Origin: Pseudomonas oryzihabitans NBRC 102199 | Lineage (GTDB): Bacteria > Pseudomonadota > Gammaproteobacteria > Pseudomonadales > Pseudomonadaceae | Length of the DNA: 64,000 nucleotides | Assembly (NCBI RefSeq): GCF_000730625.1 | Contig: NZ_BBIT01000011.1 | Location: forward strand, 1-64,000 | Direction: 5' to 3' | Notes under the pieces: model-generated | Seen by the model: only the letters and a program-made list of their open reading frames with translations | Database searches by the model: none | Told to the model about the DNA's origin: nothing | Part shown: piece by piece, positions 55,712-63,135 of the stretch | Numbering within the stretch: the stretch's first letter is position 1 | How the letters are laid out: every line of letters starts with the position of its first letter | Translations under genes and position numbers: made by a program

Positions 55712-56695
55712 TCAGAGCGTCCGGTCGCGCGCTTCCCAGCGTCGCTCGGCTTCGCGCTGGGCGCTGGCCTGGTCCTGGCCCAGCGCGCGCAGGGCTACGG
55801 CCAGGGTGGCGATGACCGCCAGGCGCCCATAGGGGTCTTCCGCTTCCCCGCGCCAGGTGGCGGCGAGCAGGGCCGGATCGAGGCGCTCCGGCTTGACCTG
55901 GCGACGCTCGGTCAGCGCCGGCCAGCTTTCGTCCCAGGCTTCGCCGCCACGGGTGCCGTAGAGGTGGGCGATGACATCGGGATTGCGCTCGACTTCACCG
56001 CCTTCGCCCTTGATGACGATGCTGTCATCACCCAGCAGACGACTGGCTTCGCGGTGCACCTCCTGGTAACCCGGATGGAAGATGCTCTGCAGGATGCAGC
56101 GCGCCTGGCTGGGGTTGAGCAGCCGGACCAGGGAGTGGATCGGCGAGCGCAGGCCGAGCTCGGCCTTGAGATCGATCATCCGCTGCAGGGCTGGCATCCA
56201 GGCGGCCAGCGGCAGGAAGGCCGGCTGACCGCGATCGAGCAGGGCGTCGACGTCCTGCCAGTCAGTGGCGGTCGGCATCCCCAGGTCGGCCAGGCACTGT
56301 TCGGTATAGAGCCGGCCCGCGGTGTGGGTACCACCGCCATGCATGACCACCCGCACGCCACTGCCGGCCAGGCATTTCACCGCCAGCAGGTACCAGGGCA
56401 GGTGACGCTTCTTGCCCGCGTAGGACGGCCAGTCGAGATCGACGGCGAAACCTGGCGGCTGCAGCCGCGCCCGGACGGCGCGGGTAAAGCCAGCCAGTTC
56501 CTCGGCGCTCTCTTCCTTGTGTCTGAGCAGCATGAGAAAGGCGCCGAGCTGGGCTTCGGTCACCTGGCCGTCGAGGATCAGGCCCATGGCCATTTCCGCC
56601 TCGGCCTCGGTCAGACTGCGGGCGCCGCGCTTGCCCTTGCCCAGGGCCCGGACATAGACGGCGAAGGGGTGTTCTTCGGGCGTGGTGAGGGTCAT
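55712..56695 (-). CDS. YbiB/TrpD2-family glycosyl (phosphoribosyl) transferase-like protein
   Basis: A protein of about 327 residues of the anthranilate phosphoribosyltransferase fold: SLTEAEAEMAMGLILDGQV is the N-terminal domain, then VVMHGGGTHTAGRLYTEQC, LGLRSPIHSLVRLLNPSQAR and FHPGYQEVHREASRLLGDD. YbiB members bind single-stranded nucleic acid rather than anthranilate in E. coli, and the catalytic residues differ from TrpD. Start at 56695 (MTLTTPEEH); an ATG six bases earlier is possible. It overlaps the tusE stop, so it is the last gene of the tusDCBE operon. Confidence 0.85.
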   Translation of the reverse strand: MTLTTPEEHPFAVYVRALGKGKRGARSLTEAEAEMAMGLILDGQVTEAQLGAFLMLLRHKEESAEELAGFTRAVRARLQPPGFAVDLDWPSYAGKKRHLPWYLLAVKCLAGSGVRVVMHGGGTHTAGRLYTEQCLADLGMPTATDWQDVDALLDRGQPAFLPLAAWMPALQRMIDLKAELGLRSPIHSLVRLLNPSQARCILQSIFHPGYQEVHREASRLLGDDSIVIKGEGGEVERNPDVIAHLYGTRGGEAWDESWPALTERRQVKPERLDPALLAATWRGEAEDPYGRLAVIATLAVALRALGQDQASAQREAERRWEARDRTL

Positions 56696-57003
56696 AGGCA
56701 ATTATCCGGTTTCGGCAGGCCGGCCAGTTTGGCGCCGAGCTTGGCCGGCGCGCCCTTGAACAGCAGGTTGAGCTGCAGACTGGTGCCCAGATCCGGGCCC
56801 AGCGTCTGGGCAATGTACTTGATCAGCGGCCGATTGGCTGGTGAAAGCTGGAATTGTGCGTAGAAGTCACGCAGCGCCTGCAGCACCTGCCAGTGGCGTT
56901 CGGTCAGCTCGATGCCTTCCTTGAGTGCCAGTTGCTGGGCTACTTCGGGACTCCACTGGGAGAGGTCGCGCAGATAGCCTTCGGGGTCGAGGTCGAGAGG
57001 CAT
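56692..57003 (-). CDS. tusE: Sulfurtransferase TusE (DsrC-like)
   Basis: A 103-residue TusE. The C-terminal arm PAKLGAKLAGLPKPDNCL carries the penultimate cysteine that accepts persulfide sulfur from TusD and hands it to MnmA for s2U34 of tRNA. DPEGYLRDLSQWSPEVAQQL is the family N-terminus, so I start at 57003. It is followed by an overlapping YbiB-like gene. Confidence 0.93.
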   Translation of the reverse strand: MPLDLDPEGYLRDLSQWSPEVAQQLALKEGIELTERHWQVLQALRDFYAQFQLSPANRPLIKYIAQTLGPDLGTSLQLNLLFKGAPAKLGAKLAGLPKPDNCL

Positions 57004-57005
57004 GG

Positions 57006-57305
57006 CTAGGTCCAGCTGATGACCTTGGCGTAGCTCACGCTCAGGTCGACGAAGGTGGGGTAGTCGATCAGGGTCACGGCCCGCTCGGGTTGCAGGCAAC
57101 GCGCCTGGACGTCTTCCGCCAGGGCATAGAGGGCCGCCTCGGCTGGCAGTTGCGTCAACAAGTCGGCCGCCGTGCTGCCAGGGCGCAGGGCCTCGACGGC
57201 AGCGCCGGTGAGCAGAACGGCGTCCTCGCCGCGGACCCAGCTCAGGCCATCCAGGGCGCCGGCGTCCAGCAGCGGCGAGCGGGAAAACAGGTGCAGGGTA
57301 GTCAA
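57006..57305 (-). CDS. tusB: Sulfur relay protein TusB (DsrH)
   Basis: A 99-residue DsrH/TusB homologue, beginning MTTLHLFSRSPLLDAGALDG, part of the TusB2C2D2 hexamer. It overlaps tusC by four bases and lies two bases before tusE. Sequence divergence is usual for TusB; the identification rests on the operon order D-C-B-E and the DsrE-like fold. Confidence 0.9.
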   Translation of the reverse strand: MTTLHLFSRSPLLDAGALDGLSWVRGEDAVLLTGAAVEALRPGSTAADLLTQLPAEAALYALAEDVQARCLQPERAVTLIDYPTFVDLSVSYAKVISWT

Positions 57306-57658
57306 ATGGAAATCACCTGGTCATGATCGTGGATCAGCGCCATCAGGGCCTCGGGCTCCAGCGGCGTTACCCAGGCGGGCAGCTGCTCCGGCGTAATGCC
57401 CAGGCGGCGCAGGGCGGCCGCTTCGGCGTAGATGGCCTCGACGCCGAACAGCGGCAGCGCGGAGAGGTTGGCGCTCAGGTCCTTCTGCTCAAGGGCAGCG
57501 CTGTCGGCCGACAGCAACTGGGTCACCCCGGGGCCTGCGAACAGCAGCGCCAGGGGCAATTCGAAGGCGCCACCGGCCAGCACGATATCCAGCGCTTCGC
57601 GCGGACCGGGGCCGCTCAGGGCCGGCTGGCGGGAGATGACGAGAGTACTCCTGGCCAT
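57302..57658 (-). CDS. tusC: Sulfur relay protein TusC (DsrF)
   Basis: A 118-residue DsrE/F-fold protein (LVISRQPALSGPGPREALDI, AGGAFELPLALLFAGPGVTQ). It forms the complex with TusB and TusD. Start at 57658 immediately after the tusD stop; a longer frame to 57673 gives a poor N-terminus. Confidence 0.91.
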   Translation of the reverse strand: MARSTLVISRQPALSGPGPREALDIVLAGGAFELPLALLFAGPGVTQLLSADSAALEQKDLSANLSALPLFGVEAIYAEAAALRRLGITPEQLPAWVTPLEPEALMALIHDHDQVISI

Positions 57659-57659
57659 G

Positions 57660-58055
57660 CTAGTCACCTCCAAAGCAGAGCAGGCGATCGGCGTCCTGCA
57701 CCGCCTCGTGCAACTGGCCCAGACCGGACAGCTGCCAGGGCGCCCGCACGTTCACCGCGCCCTCACGTTCGTAGCGCCGCGCTTCGTTCTCGTCCAGCAG
57801 TCCACGCTTGAGGGCGGCGGCGATGCAGACCACGGCGTCGATCTGATGACGTTCGATCAGCTCGCGCCAGCGCGCGGGCAGATCGGATTCGTCCTGGCCA
57901 CTGACCAGGGCGTGAGAGGCGTTATGGACGCCGTCGCGGTAGAGAAAGAGACGCGACAGCTCGTGACCCCCGGCCAGCAGTGCCTCGCAGAAATGCAGGG
58001 CCCGACGCGCCGAAGGCGCCTGGGGTGGGGAAAGGATAACGATGGCAAATTTCAT
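57660..58055 (-). CDS. tusD: Sulfurtransferase TusD (DsrE)
   Basis: A 131-residue DsrE-family protein. The active cysteine lies in DAVVCIAAALKRGLLDEN, and the start is MKFAIVILSPPQAPSARRAL. It receives sulfur from TusA (gene at 10825) and passes it to TusE. It is the first gene of tusDCBE-ybiB; a terminator lies upstream between it and the BI-1 gene. Confidence 0.94.
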   Translation of the reverse strand: MKFAIVILSPPQAPSARRALHFCEALLAGGHELSRLFLYRDGVHNASHALVSGQDESDLPARWRELIERHQIDAVVCIAAALKRGLLDENEARRYEREGAVNVRAPWQLSGLGQLHEAVQDADRLLCFGGD

Positions 58056-58060
58056 GGATG

Positions 58061-58085
58061 CAAAAAGGCCCGCCGAAGCGGGCCT
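58061..58085 (-). terminator. Rho-independent terminator of the BI-1 gene
   Basis: On the minus strand AGGCCCGC, loop TTCG, GCGGGCCT, then TTTTTG. A GC-rich 8-bp stem with a stable tetraloop and a T-run, 20 bases beyond the BI-1 stop. Confidence 0.88.
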
Positions 58086-58104
58086 CTCGGGCTACCGCTG
58101 GTGA

Positions 58105-58773
58105 TCAATCGTTGTTGCTGGCGAATCCGAAGATCTGCAGCAAGCTGATGAACATATTGTAGATCGAGACGTACAGGGTGATGGTAGCCATGATGTAGTT
58201 GTCTTCACCACCGTGCACGATGGCGCTGGTCTGGAACAGGATGGCCGCGGCGGCGAACAGCACGAAGCCCGCGCTGATGGCCAGTTGCAGACCGCTGATC
58301 TGGACGAAGAAGGACAGCACTACGGCGCCCAGCAGGATCCAGAAGCCCGCCATCAGGAAGCCACTAAGGAAGCTCATGTCCTTGCGGCTGATCAGGGCGT
58401 AGGCCGACAGGCCGAAGAAGGCCAGGGCGGTCATGCCGGCGGCGGAAGCGATCACGCTGCCACCGTTGGGCAGGCCCAGGTACATGTTCAGGATCGGGCC
58501 CAGGGTATAGCCCATGAAGCCGGTGAGGGCGAAGGTGCTGACCAGACCCCAGCCGCTGTCGCGGGTCTTCACGGTCAGGAAGAACAGGCCATAGAAGCCG
58601 ATCAGGACCACGAAGATGTTGGGGTAGGGCAGCCGCATCTGCTGCGAGACGAAGGCGACCAGGCCGCTGAACGCCAGAGTCATGGCCAGCAGGGCATAGG
58701 TGTTGCGCAATACACGGCTGACGTCCCGCGGTTGCGCGATAGCAGGGTTGTAGGCGTATTGACGCTCGTTCAT
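58105..58773 (-). CDS. Bax-inhibitor-1/YccA-family membrane protein
   Basis: A 222-residue protein with seven membrane helices; the family signature ending is MATITLYVSIYNMFISLLQI. YccA-type members interact with the membrane protease FtsH; others conduct calcium. I start at the ATG at 58773 with GGAG upstream; the in-frame TTG at 58785 overlaps that site. It stands before tusD in the order seen in Pseudomonas and is divergent from tRNA-Ser. Confidence 0.92.
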   Translation of the reverse strand: MNERQYAYNPAIAQPRDVSRVLRNTYALLAMTLAFSGLVAFVSQQMRLPYPNIFVVLIGFYGLFFLTVKTRDSGWGLVSTFALTGFMGYTLGPILNMYLGLPNGGSVIASAAGMTALAFFGLSAYALISRKDMSFLSGFLMAGFWILLGAVVLSFFVQISGLQLAISAGFVLFAAAAILFQTSAIVHGGEDNYIMATITLYVSIYNMFISLLQIFGFASNND

Positions 58774-58859
58774 GGTGTACTCCAAAGCTAAATTAACGGT
58801 GTGATGTACCGTACGACCCCGAAGATAGCAAATGTTGCTTAAGGATCGCTTGCGACTGT

Positions 58860-58887
58860 TTGACAGTGTGTTGCCATCAGGTACTAT
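58860..58887 (+). promoter_or_regulatory. Sigma-70 promoter of tRNA-Ser
   Basis: TTGACA (58860-58865) and TACTAT (58882-58887) with a 16-base spacer, ending 13 bases before the tRNA. The GCGCCCC stretch between the -10 and the gene is a GC-rich discriminator typical of stringently controlled stable RNA promoters. Confidence 0.85.
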
Positions 58888-58900
58888 GCGCCCCTCTTAC

Positions 58901-58988
58901 GGAAGTGTGGCCGAGTGGTTTAAGGCAGCGGTCTTGAAAACCGCCGACTCGCAAGGGTCCCAGAGTTCGAATCTCTGCGCTTCCGCCA
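58901..58988 (+). tRNA. tRNA-Ser (anticodon UGA)
   Basis: An 88-base tRNA. The acceptor arm GGAAGTG pairs with CGCTTCC, the anticodon loop is CTTGAAA with TGA in the centre, a long variable arm is present, the T-loop is TTCGAAT, and CCA is encoded at 58986-58988. It reads UCA-type serine codons. Sequence composition changes abruptly after the CCA, so its 3' end is a likely attachment site for the island that follows. Confidence 0.98.
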
Positions 58989-59084
58989 ATATTTTCAAGC
59001 ACTTAAAGCTGACTGTTCCTATCCTGCAGCCTCAGTTGGCTAGGCTTCGTAAGCGAATCGTAAGCAGCAGTCGGAGTCGCCGGT

Positions 59085-59564
59085 ATGGGTGTATACCGCG
59101 TAGCAGAAGTCTGTCCTAATGGGCATGTCACCACTAGCCGTGCAGATGCTCGCCCTGAGCAACGCGAGCCCTTCTGCTCCAGGTGTGGAGAGGCAACGTT
59201 AACCTCTTGTGACTGCTGTGCTGCCTCTATCCGAGGACACTATCAAGTAGATGGGGTGATCGGTGGCCTAGCTTATGAGCCTCCGGCGTATTGCTACAAT
59301 TGCGGTGCCGCATTCCCTTGGACTCAACGTAAAATTGATGGCGCAATGGAGCTTCTAGAGCTTGACACGGTGCTTTCCCACACTGAGCTCCTGCAAATGC
59401 GCACAGACTTGGTGGAGCTGACTAAGGATACCCCTAAGCTACAAGCAGCTTCACTGCGTTTTAAAAAGGCTATGAGCAAAGCTGGGGTTGGGGTAGCCAC
59501 TGGCGTTCGTGAAATCGTAATCGACGTCCTAAGCGAAGCTGCCAAGAAGGCAATTTGGAGCTGA
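59085..59564 (+). CDS. DUF2321-like zinc-ribbon protein
   Basis: A 159-residue protein whose first 85 residues carry paired cysteines: VCPNGHVTT, FCSRCGEATLTSCDCC and YCYNCGAAFPWTQ, which look like two zinc ribbons. The C-terminal half is helical and charged (ELLQMRTDLVELTKDTPKLQ) and ends in a short amphipathic segment. It resembles DUF2321, a family of unknown function found in accessory regions. GGAG lies eight bases upstream of the ATG. It is the first gene after the tRNA and is separated from the toxin pair by a terminator-like hairpin. Confidence 0.72.
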   Translation: MGVYRVAEVCPNGHVTTSRADARPEQREPFCSRCGEATLTSCDCCAASIRGHYQVDGVIGGLAYEPPAYCYNCGAAFPWTQRKIDGAMELLELDTVLSHTELLQMRTDLVELTKDTPKLQAASLRFKKAMSKAGVGVATGVREIVIDVLSEAAKKAIWS

Positions 59565-59591
59565 GCCACATCTAAACCGTTCATGTCCCAA

Positions 59592-59614
59592 AATGTGACT
59601 TTTGTCACGTTTTT
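59592..59614 (+). terminator. Terminator-like hairpin after the zinc-ribbon gene
   Basis: AATGTGAC, loop TTTT, GTCACGTT followed by a T-run ending at 59614. The 8-bp stem has one G-T pair. It lies 27 bases after the stop and would separate this gene from darT1. Confidence 0.55.
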
Positions 59615-59678
59615 GTTGAGTGGACAGCAAGCGTCAGACGATTCTCTCCTAAGTCTATGTCAGCTTAGGGAGCTGGTG

Positions 59679-60314
59679 ATGTTGAAAAAGGACGTTCAAA
59701 ATTATGCGGAGACGCTTCAGGTCCCTTTCTTGGTGCATTTTACGCGTGCTCAGAATCTCGATCGTATAATGAGACATGGTTTGTGCCCTTCGTCAGAATT
59801 GAAGAGGCTAGGTATTGTACCGGACTGTAATGACGAGCTGAAGCTGGATGGGCGCGGTGGCGGGATTTCCACATCTATCGCTTTCCCCAATTGTAAAATG
59901 TTCTATAAGTATCGCGAAAGCTGTCCCGGCACCGATTGGGCAGTGATAGTTTTGAAGAACTCTATACTTTGGTCGAAGGATTGCGCGTTCTTTAGGCACA
60001 ATGCGGCAGACGCTTTGATGAGTCGTCTTGACATTGATGACTTAAAAAGTCTGTCGGCATTCGAGAAAATGTATGAGAGTGTGGATTGGTTAGATTCGCG
60101 TGACGATCAGTGTCTTCTGCCATATGATCCAACCGACGTGCAGGCAGAAGTAATGTTTTTCGAAACCATTGGTCCGGAATTGATTTTAGGGGCGGCCTTT
60201 GAATCTTTCCCTGTGATGAAGAAGTACGAGCATCTTTTTGCCGGTAAAAAAGTTCGCGTTGATGGTGTGAAGAAGAAATTTTTCGCCTCTAGGGGTTACG
60301 TAAGGAAGTATTAA
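59679..60314 (+). CDS. darT1: DarT1-type DNA ADP-ribosyltransferase toxin
   Basis: A 211-residue protein of the DarT (DUF4433) family. The N-terminal VPFLVHFTRAQNLDRIMRHG is the NAD-binding block; RGGGISTSIAFPNCKMFYKY and the catalytic glutamate region DVQAEVMFFETIGPELI complete the ART fold. DarT enzymes ADP-ribosylate bases in single-stranded DNA. The NADAR partner downstream marks this one as the DarT1 branch, reported to modify guanosine. I start at 59679, where GGGAG precedes the ATG and the length fits; an upstream ATG at 59583 lies inside the terminator region. A low-GC pair with the next gene; role in phage defence is known for the family. Confidence 0.88.
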   Translation: MLKKDVQNYAETLQVPFLVHFTRAQNLDRIMRHGLCPSSELKRLGIVPDCNDELKLDGRGGGISTSIAFPNCKMFYKYRESCPGTDWAVIVLKNSILWSKDCAFFRHNAADALMSRLDIDDLKSLSAFEKMYESVDWLDSRDDQCLLPYDPTDVQAEVMFFETIGPELILGAAFESFPVMKKYEHLFAGKKVRVDGVKKKFFASRGYVRKY

Positions 60315-60316
60315 TT

Positions 60317-61030
60317 TTGGCTGAGAGACCAGTGTTTCTACCCGTTTTCAATGATCAGCGTTTTGTTGACGTTGATTTTATTGAATTCAAATGGTTTGCG
60401 GGTATGTCGGTCTCTCAAAAGCAGCGCTCGGTAGACTCCTTGCATCAAGCTACTAGGAAGACGAAACATGACATTCGTCTTCTAGAGATCTCAAGTAAAT
60501 CTACCAGTGCTCTCGGGGTAAATCTTAGTGCTTTCAATCTGAGTTTCACCACTCAGAAGCACAACCTAACTATGAGCGTTGAGTCCGCCTTCCAGGGAAG
60601 CAAGGTTTTTGAACGTGGTGGACCCTATAAAGATCTATTTTGGTGCACATCTAGAGATGCGAAGAGGGATCCTAGGCTTGTTTCTTCGGGTCGGCTGATT
60701 TGTTTCGAGTTTTTTAAAGATCGCTGGCCACTAGAGCCTTTGACTTCATTTTATGACTGGCTGTATATCAATGCGTTGAGTAAGCAGCCTGGAAGTGTAA
60801 TAGATGAGCTGTTAGCCTATAATGCTTTTACTGATATCGAATTCAATCCTGATAAGTCGATTAATTGTCAGGCTCATTCTGCCGCGTTGTTTGTTTCTCT
60901 CGTCAAGAAGGGTAAGTTAGAATTCGCTCTATCCTCTAAGGAAAATTACTTTTCGCTATTGTCGGGTCGCCTTTCTAACAATCAAGGTCCACAAGAGGAT
61001 TTTTTCGGTAGCGTACCTAAATCCCCATGA
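60317..61030 (+). CDS. NADAR-type DarT1 antitoxin
   Basis: A 237-residue protein of the DarT1-associated NADAR family. Features I recognise are FKWFAGMSVSQKQRSVDSLH, ISSKSTSALGVNLSAFNL, VESAFQGSKVFERGGPYKDL, and FTDIEFNPDKSINCQAHSAA. NADAR antitoxins remove ADP-ribose from guanine bases and so reverse DarT1. It begins with TTG two bases after the toxin stop, with AAGGAAG upstream, so its translation depends on the toxin message. Its last 49 bases overlap the convergent gene at 60982. Confidence 0.87.
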   Translation: MAERPVFLPVFNDQRFVDVDFIEFKWFAGMSVSQKQRSVDSLHQATRKTKHDIRLLEISSKSTSALGVNLSAFNLSFTTQKHNLTMSVESAFQGSKVFERGGPYKDLFWCTSRDAKRDPRLVSSGRLICFEFFKDRWPLEPLTSFYDWLYINALSKQPGSVIDELLAYNAFTDIEFNPDKSINCQAHSAALFVSLVKKGKLEFALSSKENYFSLLSGRLSNNQGPQEDFFGSVPKSP

Positions 61031-61944
61031 GCTACAAGCCAGCCAGTCGCCGCCGAAACGCGGATTCGGCCGGGCTCAACGGTAACGGTAGGGGGAGTGG
61101 CGCAATGCTGCTTGGTCGGCAGCATAGGCATTACCTCGGCCCATAGCTGCATTCCCTCAAGCTCCAAAATGCCCCCAGTATCGCCAGGCTCAATGAACCC
61201 AATGATCTCGCCGGGCAGGGTGGGTTTGAGGGCGTCGAAGCGTTCGGGGTCAATTCCAAGGTGCATGAGGTACTCCGGTATCTTCAACTTCTGACACAGG
61301 GGTAGCCCAGTCCAGGTAATCGGCTGACCTTGCGACTCAGCGAACCGGCTAGCGCCGTTGAATACCTGATCGTCAGCAGAAGCCGGCAAACGGTTTGCCA
61401 CTGGCAGGCTGTGGTCAATGGGTGCCGCAGGCTGAATACCGGCGAAGTCTCGTTCCCAGTTAGCCAGGTAGGGCGCTAGGCGCTCAACGGGCCATGAATC
61501 CATGTCAGCCATGGCCAGCGAGAACTCGCGCGACATGTGCTCAGGCTCGACGTAATCAGGATCGGTGGCTTTCAGACGCTCGTTCTCTAGGGCGTCGTCA
61601 AGTGGAACTAGAGGAACGATGTATAGCCACTTCAAATCTTGGGCGTCCTTGACCACAAGGGGGATTGACGTGTGGTGCCTGTCCTTGGCCGGCACGTCGC
61701 GCAGAAAGGCCCGCTGACTGCGGAAGAAGCTGCATTGATAGGTGCAGGGTGGCGCATCAGGGTCCAGGAGCGCCTGTTGCTGCTGCACTGCGATGCTTTC
61801 CCATGCGTCAGCCGGCAGGATGGGCGGCATAACCAGATCGAACTGCGTGGCCGTACCTGACCACCCAATGTCCACCTTCTCCTGTTCATCCAACCGCTTG
61901 CCAAGAGCGCGAAGCTCTTTGAGTTGCGCTGTCAGTGCTCGCAT
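60982..61944 (-). CDS. Unrecognised island protein, 320 residues
   Basis: I do not recognise this protein. It starts at 61944 (MRALTAQLKELRALGKRLDE, helical) after a 13-base overlap with the upstream gene. The middle is polar with few hydrophobic stretches (DAPPCTYQCSFFRSQRAFLR; IPLVVKDAQDLKWLYIVPLV), and there is no signal peptide or membrane segment. The C-terminal third (ILELEGMQLWAEVMPMLPTK) could be a small beta domain. It is the last gene of the minus-strand operon and runs 49 bases into the antitoxin gene. Confidence 0.7.
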   Translation of the reverse strand: MRALTAQLKELRALGKRLDEQEKVDIGWSGTATQFDLVMPPILPADAWESIAVQQQQALLDPDAPPCTYQCSFFRSQRAFLRDVPAKDRHHTSIPLVVKDAQDLKWLYIVPLVPLDDALENERLKATDPDYVEPEHMSREFSLAMADMDSWPVERLAPYLANWERDFAGIQPAAPIDHSLPVANRLPASADDQVFNGASRFAESQGQPITWTGLPLCQKLKIPEYLMHLGIDPERFDALKPTLPGEIIGFIEPGDTGGILELEGMQLWAEVMPMLPTKQHCATPPTVTVEPGRIRVSAATGWLVAHGDLGTLPKKSSCGP

Positions 61945-62585
61945 GTCGCTTTCTCTAGGTGCTTGAACACTTCGGGCATCAATGCATCGGCGACTGTATT
62001 GCCATCTCTGTCGCGCCAAGCAATGGGGCAGCTTTGCTTCCTGTAGTGCTCAAGTTCTTTGATAAACCATCCGTACCAGTCTTGATCTATAAGACCTTCA
62101 ATCAGGGCATAGTCCAAGAGGCTTAGCAGTTGCTCCGCACGGCCACCAGAGTTGCAGAACCTCTCAAGTAGCGTTCCTCTGGCCAGGTCGCGAACGTCTT
62201 TCTGCAGTGACCTCCTAGCCATCCAAATCAGGAAGTGCCGGCGGCTGCTATAGAGAGCGTGCTCTTTTACCGCAGCCACTTGCCCCGTGGTCAACGAGGA
62301 ATTGCTGAAGTAGAACGTCACGCACCCATGATATAGGCCGTTCCCCGAAAGTTTGTGCTCATAAGAAGACACCCCTCCTGCACTTGCAGCTTCAACAATC
62401 CTCGCACTCACGCTTGCATAGAACTCTTTGTTAGTTTGCTCAGGCGTTCTAATGAGAACCTCGCTGAATGGCGGCAGGTCTAACCTTTCGTAATGGAAGA
62501 TTTCCGCGTGCGTAAAGCTGGACGAACTTTTGTCACCCTCGTTGCGTATCGAATAGGGTGCATCAACCCACAGGACAGGATTCAT
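61932..62585 (-). CDS. Unrecognised island protein, 217 residues
   Basis: I do not recognise this protein. Its N-terminal half has beta-strand character (ILRNEGDK-like polar turns; FHYERLDLPPFSEVLIRTPE; GLYHGCVTFYFSNSSLTTGQ). The C-terminal half is helical with an acidic end (DALMPEVFKHLEKATCEH). No motif for an enzyme is obvious. It overlaps the DUF5681 gene by ATGA at the start and the 320-residue gene by 13 bases at the end, so these are co-translated. Confidence 0.7.
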   Translation of the reverse strand: MNPVLWVDAPYSIRNEGDKSSSSFTHAEIFHYERLDLPPFSEVLIRTPEQTNKEFYASVSARIVEAASAGGVSSYEHKLSGNGLYHGCVTFYFSNSSLTTGQVAAVKEHALYSSRRHFLIWMARRSLQKDVRDLARGTLLERFCNSGGRAEQLLSLLDYALIEGLIDQDWYGWFIKELEHYRKQSCPIAWRDRDGNTVADALMPEVFKHLEKATCEH

Positions 62586-63133
62586 ACCGCCACCTCCAGC
62601 CGCTGTTTGATCGCCAAGATTTCTACGGCCAGTTCATCTACCTGCTTGAGGCTGGCATAGGTGCCCAGGGCATCGAGCAGCATCTTTCCCTGATCCACGC
62701 TGAGCTGCCCTTTGCTGATGGCCTCGATGATCTGCCCGGCCTGCTCGGTCAACGTCAGGCTGCGATCCAGATCGAACGTCACAGGCTCGTAGGTGGCACG
62801 CAGCGGGGGCTGCACGCGGGCCAGCACCAGGCCCATGGCCATGGTGTCGCCATCAAGGGCTTTCTGGACGATGGCTGCTGCCAGTTCCTTGCCCTTGGTC
62901 TCCAACTGCTCCGCGAGAAGGGTCCGCTTGTTCTTGCTGCCCTTCGGCCGACCCTTGGGGTTTGCGATCTGGCCAGGCTGAAACCCACCTTTCCTTCTTA
63001 CCGGCGCCGGGCCTGTAGCCGGCTGTGACAGATCACCAATAGCTACAGTAGAAGCATCGCGCTGATCACAGTCATGGTTCGCTCCCGCAAGCGTAGTTTT
63101 TTGTTGCGTATCAAATGCAGTGGGCTGGCTCAT
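62582..63133 (-). CDS. DUF5681-type protein of phage/island origin
   Basis: A 183-residue protein. The segment GGFQPGQIANPKGRPKGSKN (about 49-68) is the DUF5681 signature, a basic, probably DNA-contacting stretch seen in proteins of prophages and islands, often near packaging genes. The remainder is helical (TLLAEQLETKGKELAAAIVQ and LTEQAGQIIEAISKGQLS). The N-terminal 45 residues look disordered. It lies two bases after the upstream gene. Function unproven. Confidence 0.75.
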   Translation of the reverse strand: MSQPTAFDTQQKTTLAGANHDCDQRDASTVAIGDLSQPATGPAPVRRKGGFQPGQIANPKGRPKGSKNKRTLLAEQLETKGKELAAAIVQKALDGDTMAMGLVLARVQPPLRATYEPVTFDLDRSLTLTEQAGQIIEAISKGQLSVDQGKMLLDALGTYASLKQVDELAVEILAIKQRLEVAV

Positions 63134-63135
63134 GG

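Noticed and set aside
59583-59678. N-terminal 32-residue extension of DarT1
   Set aside because: It would run through a terminator-like hairpin, lacks a ribosome site and matches no part of the family; 59679 has a strong one.
59808-59999. Small minus-strand frame inside darT1 as an antisense gene
   Set aside because: It is 63 codons, with no ribosome site or recognisable sequence.
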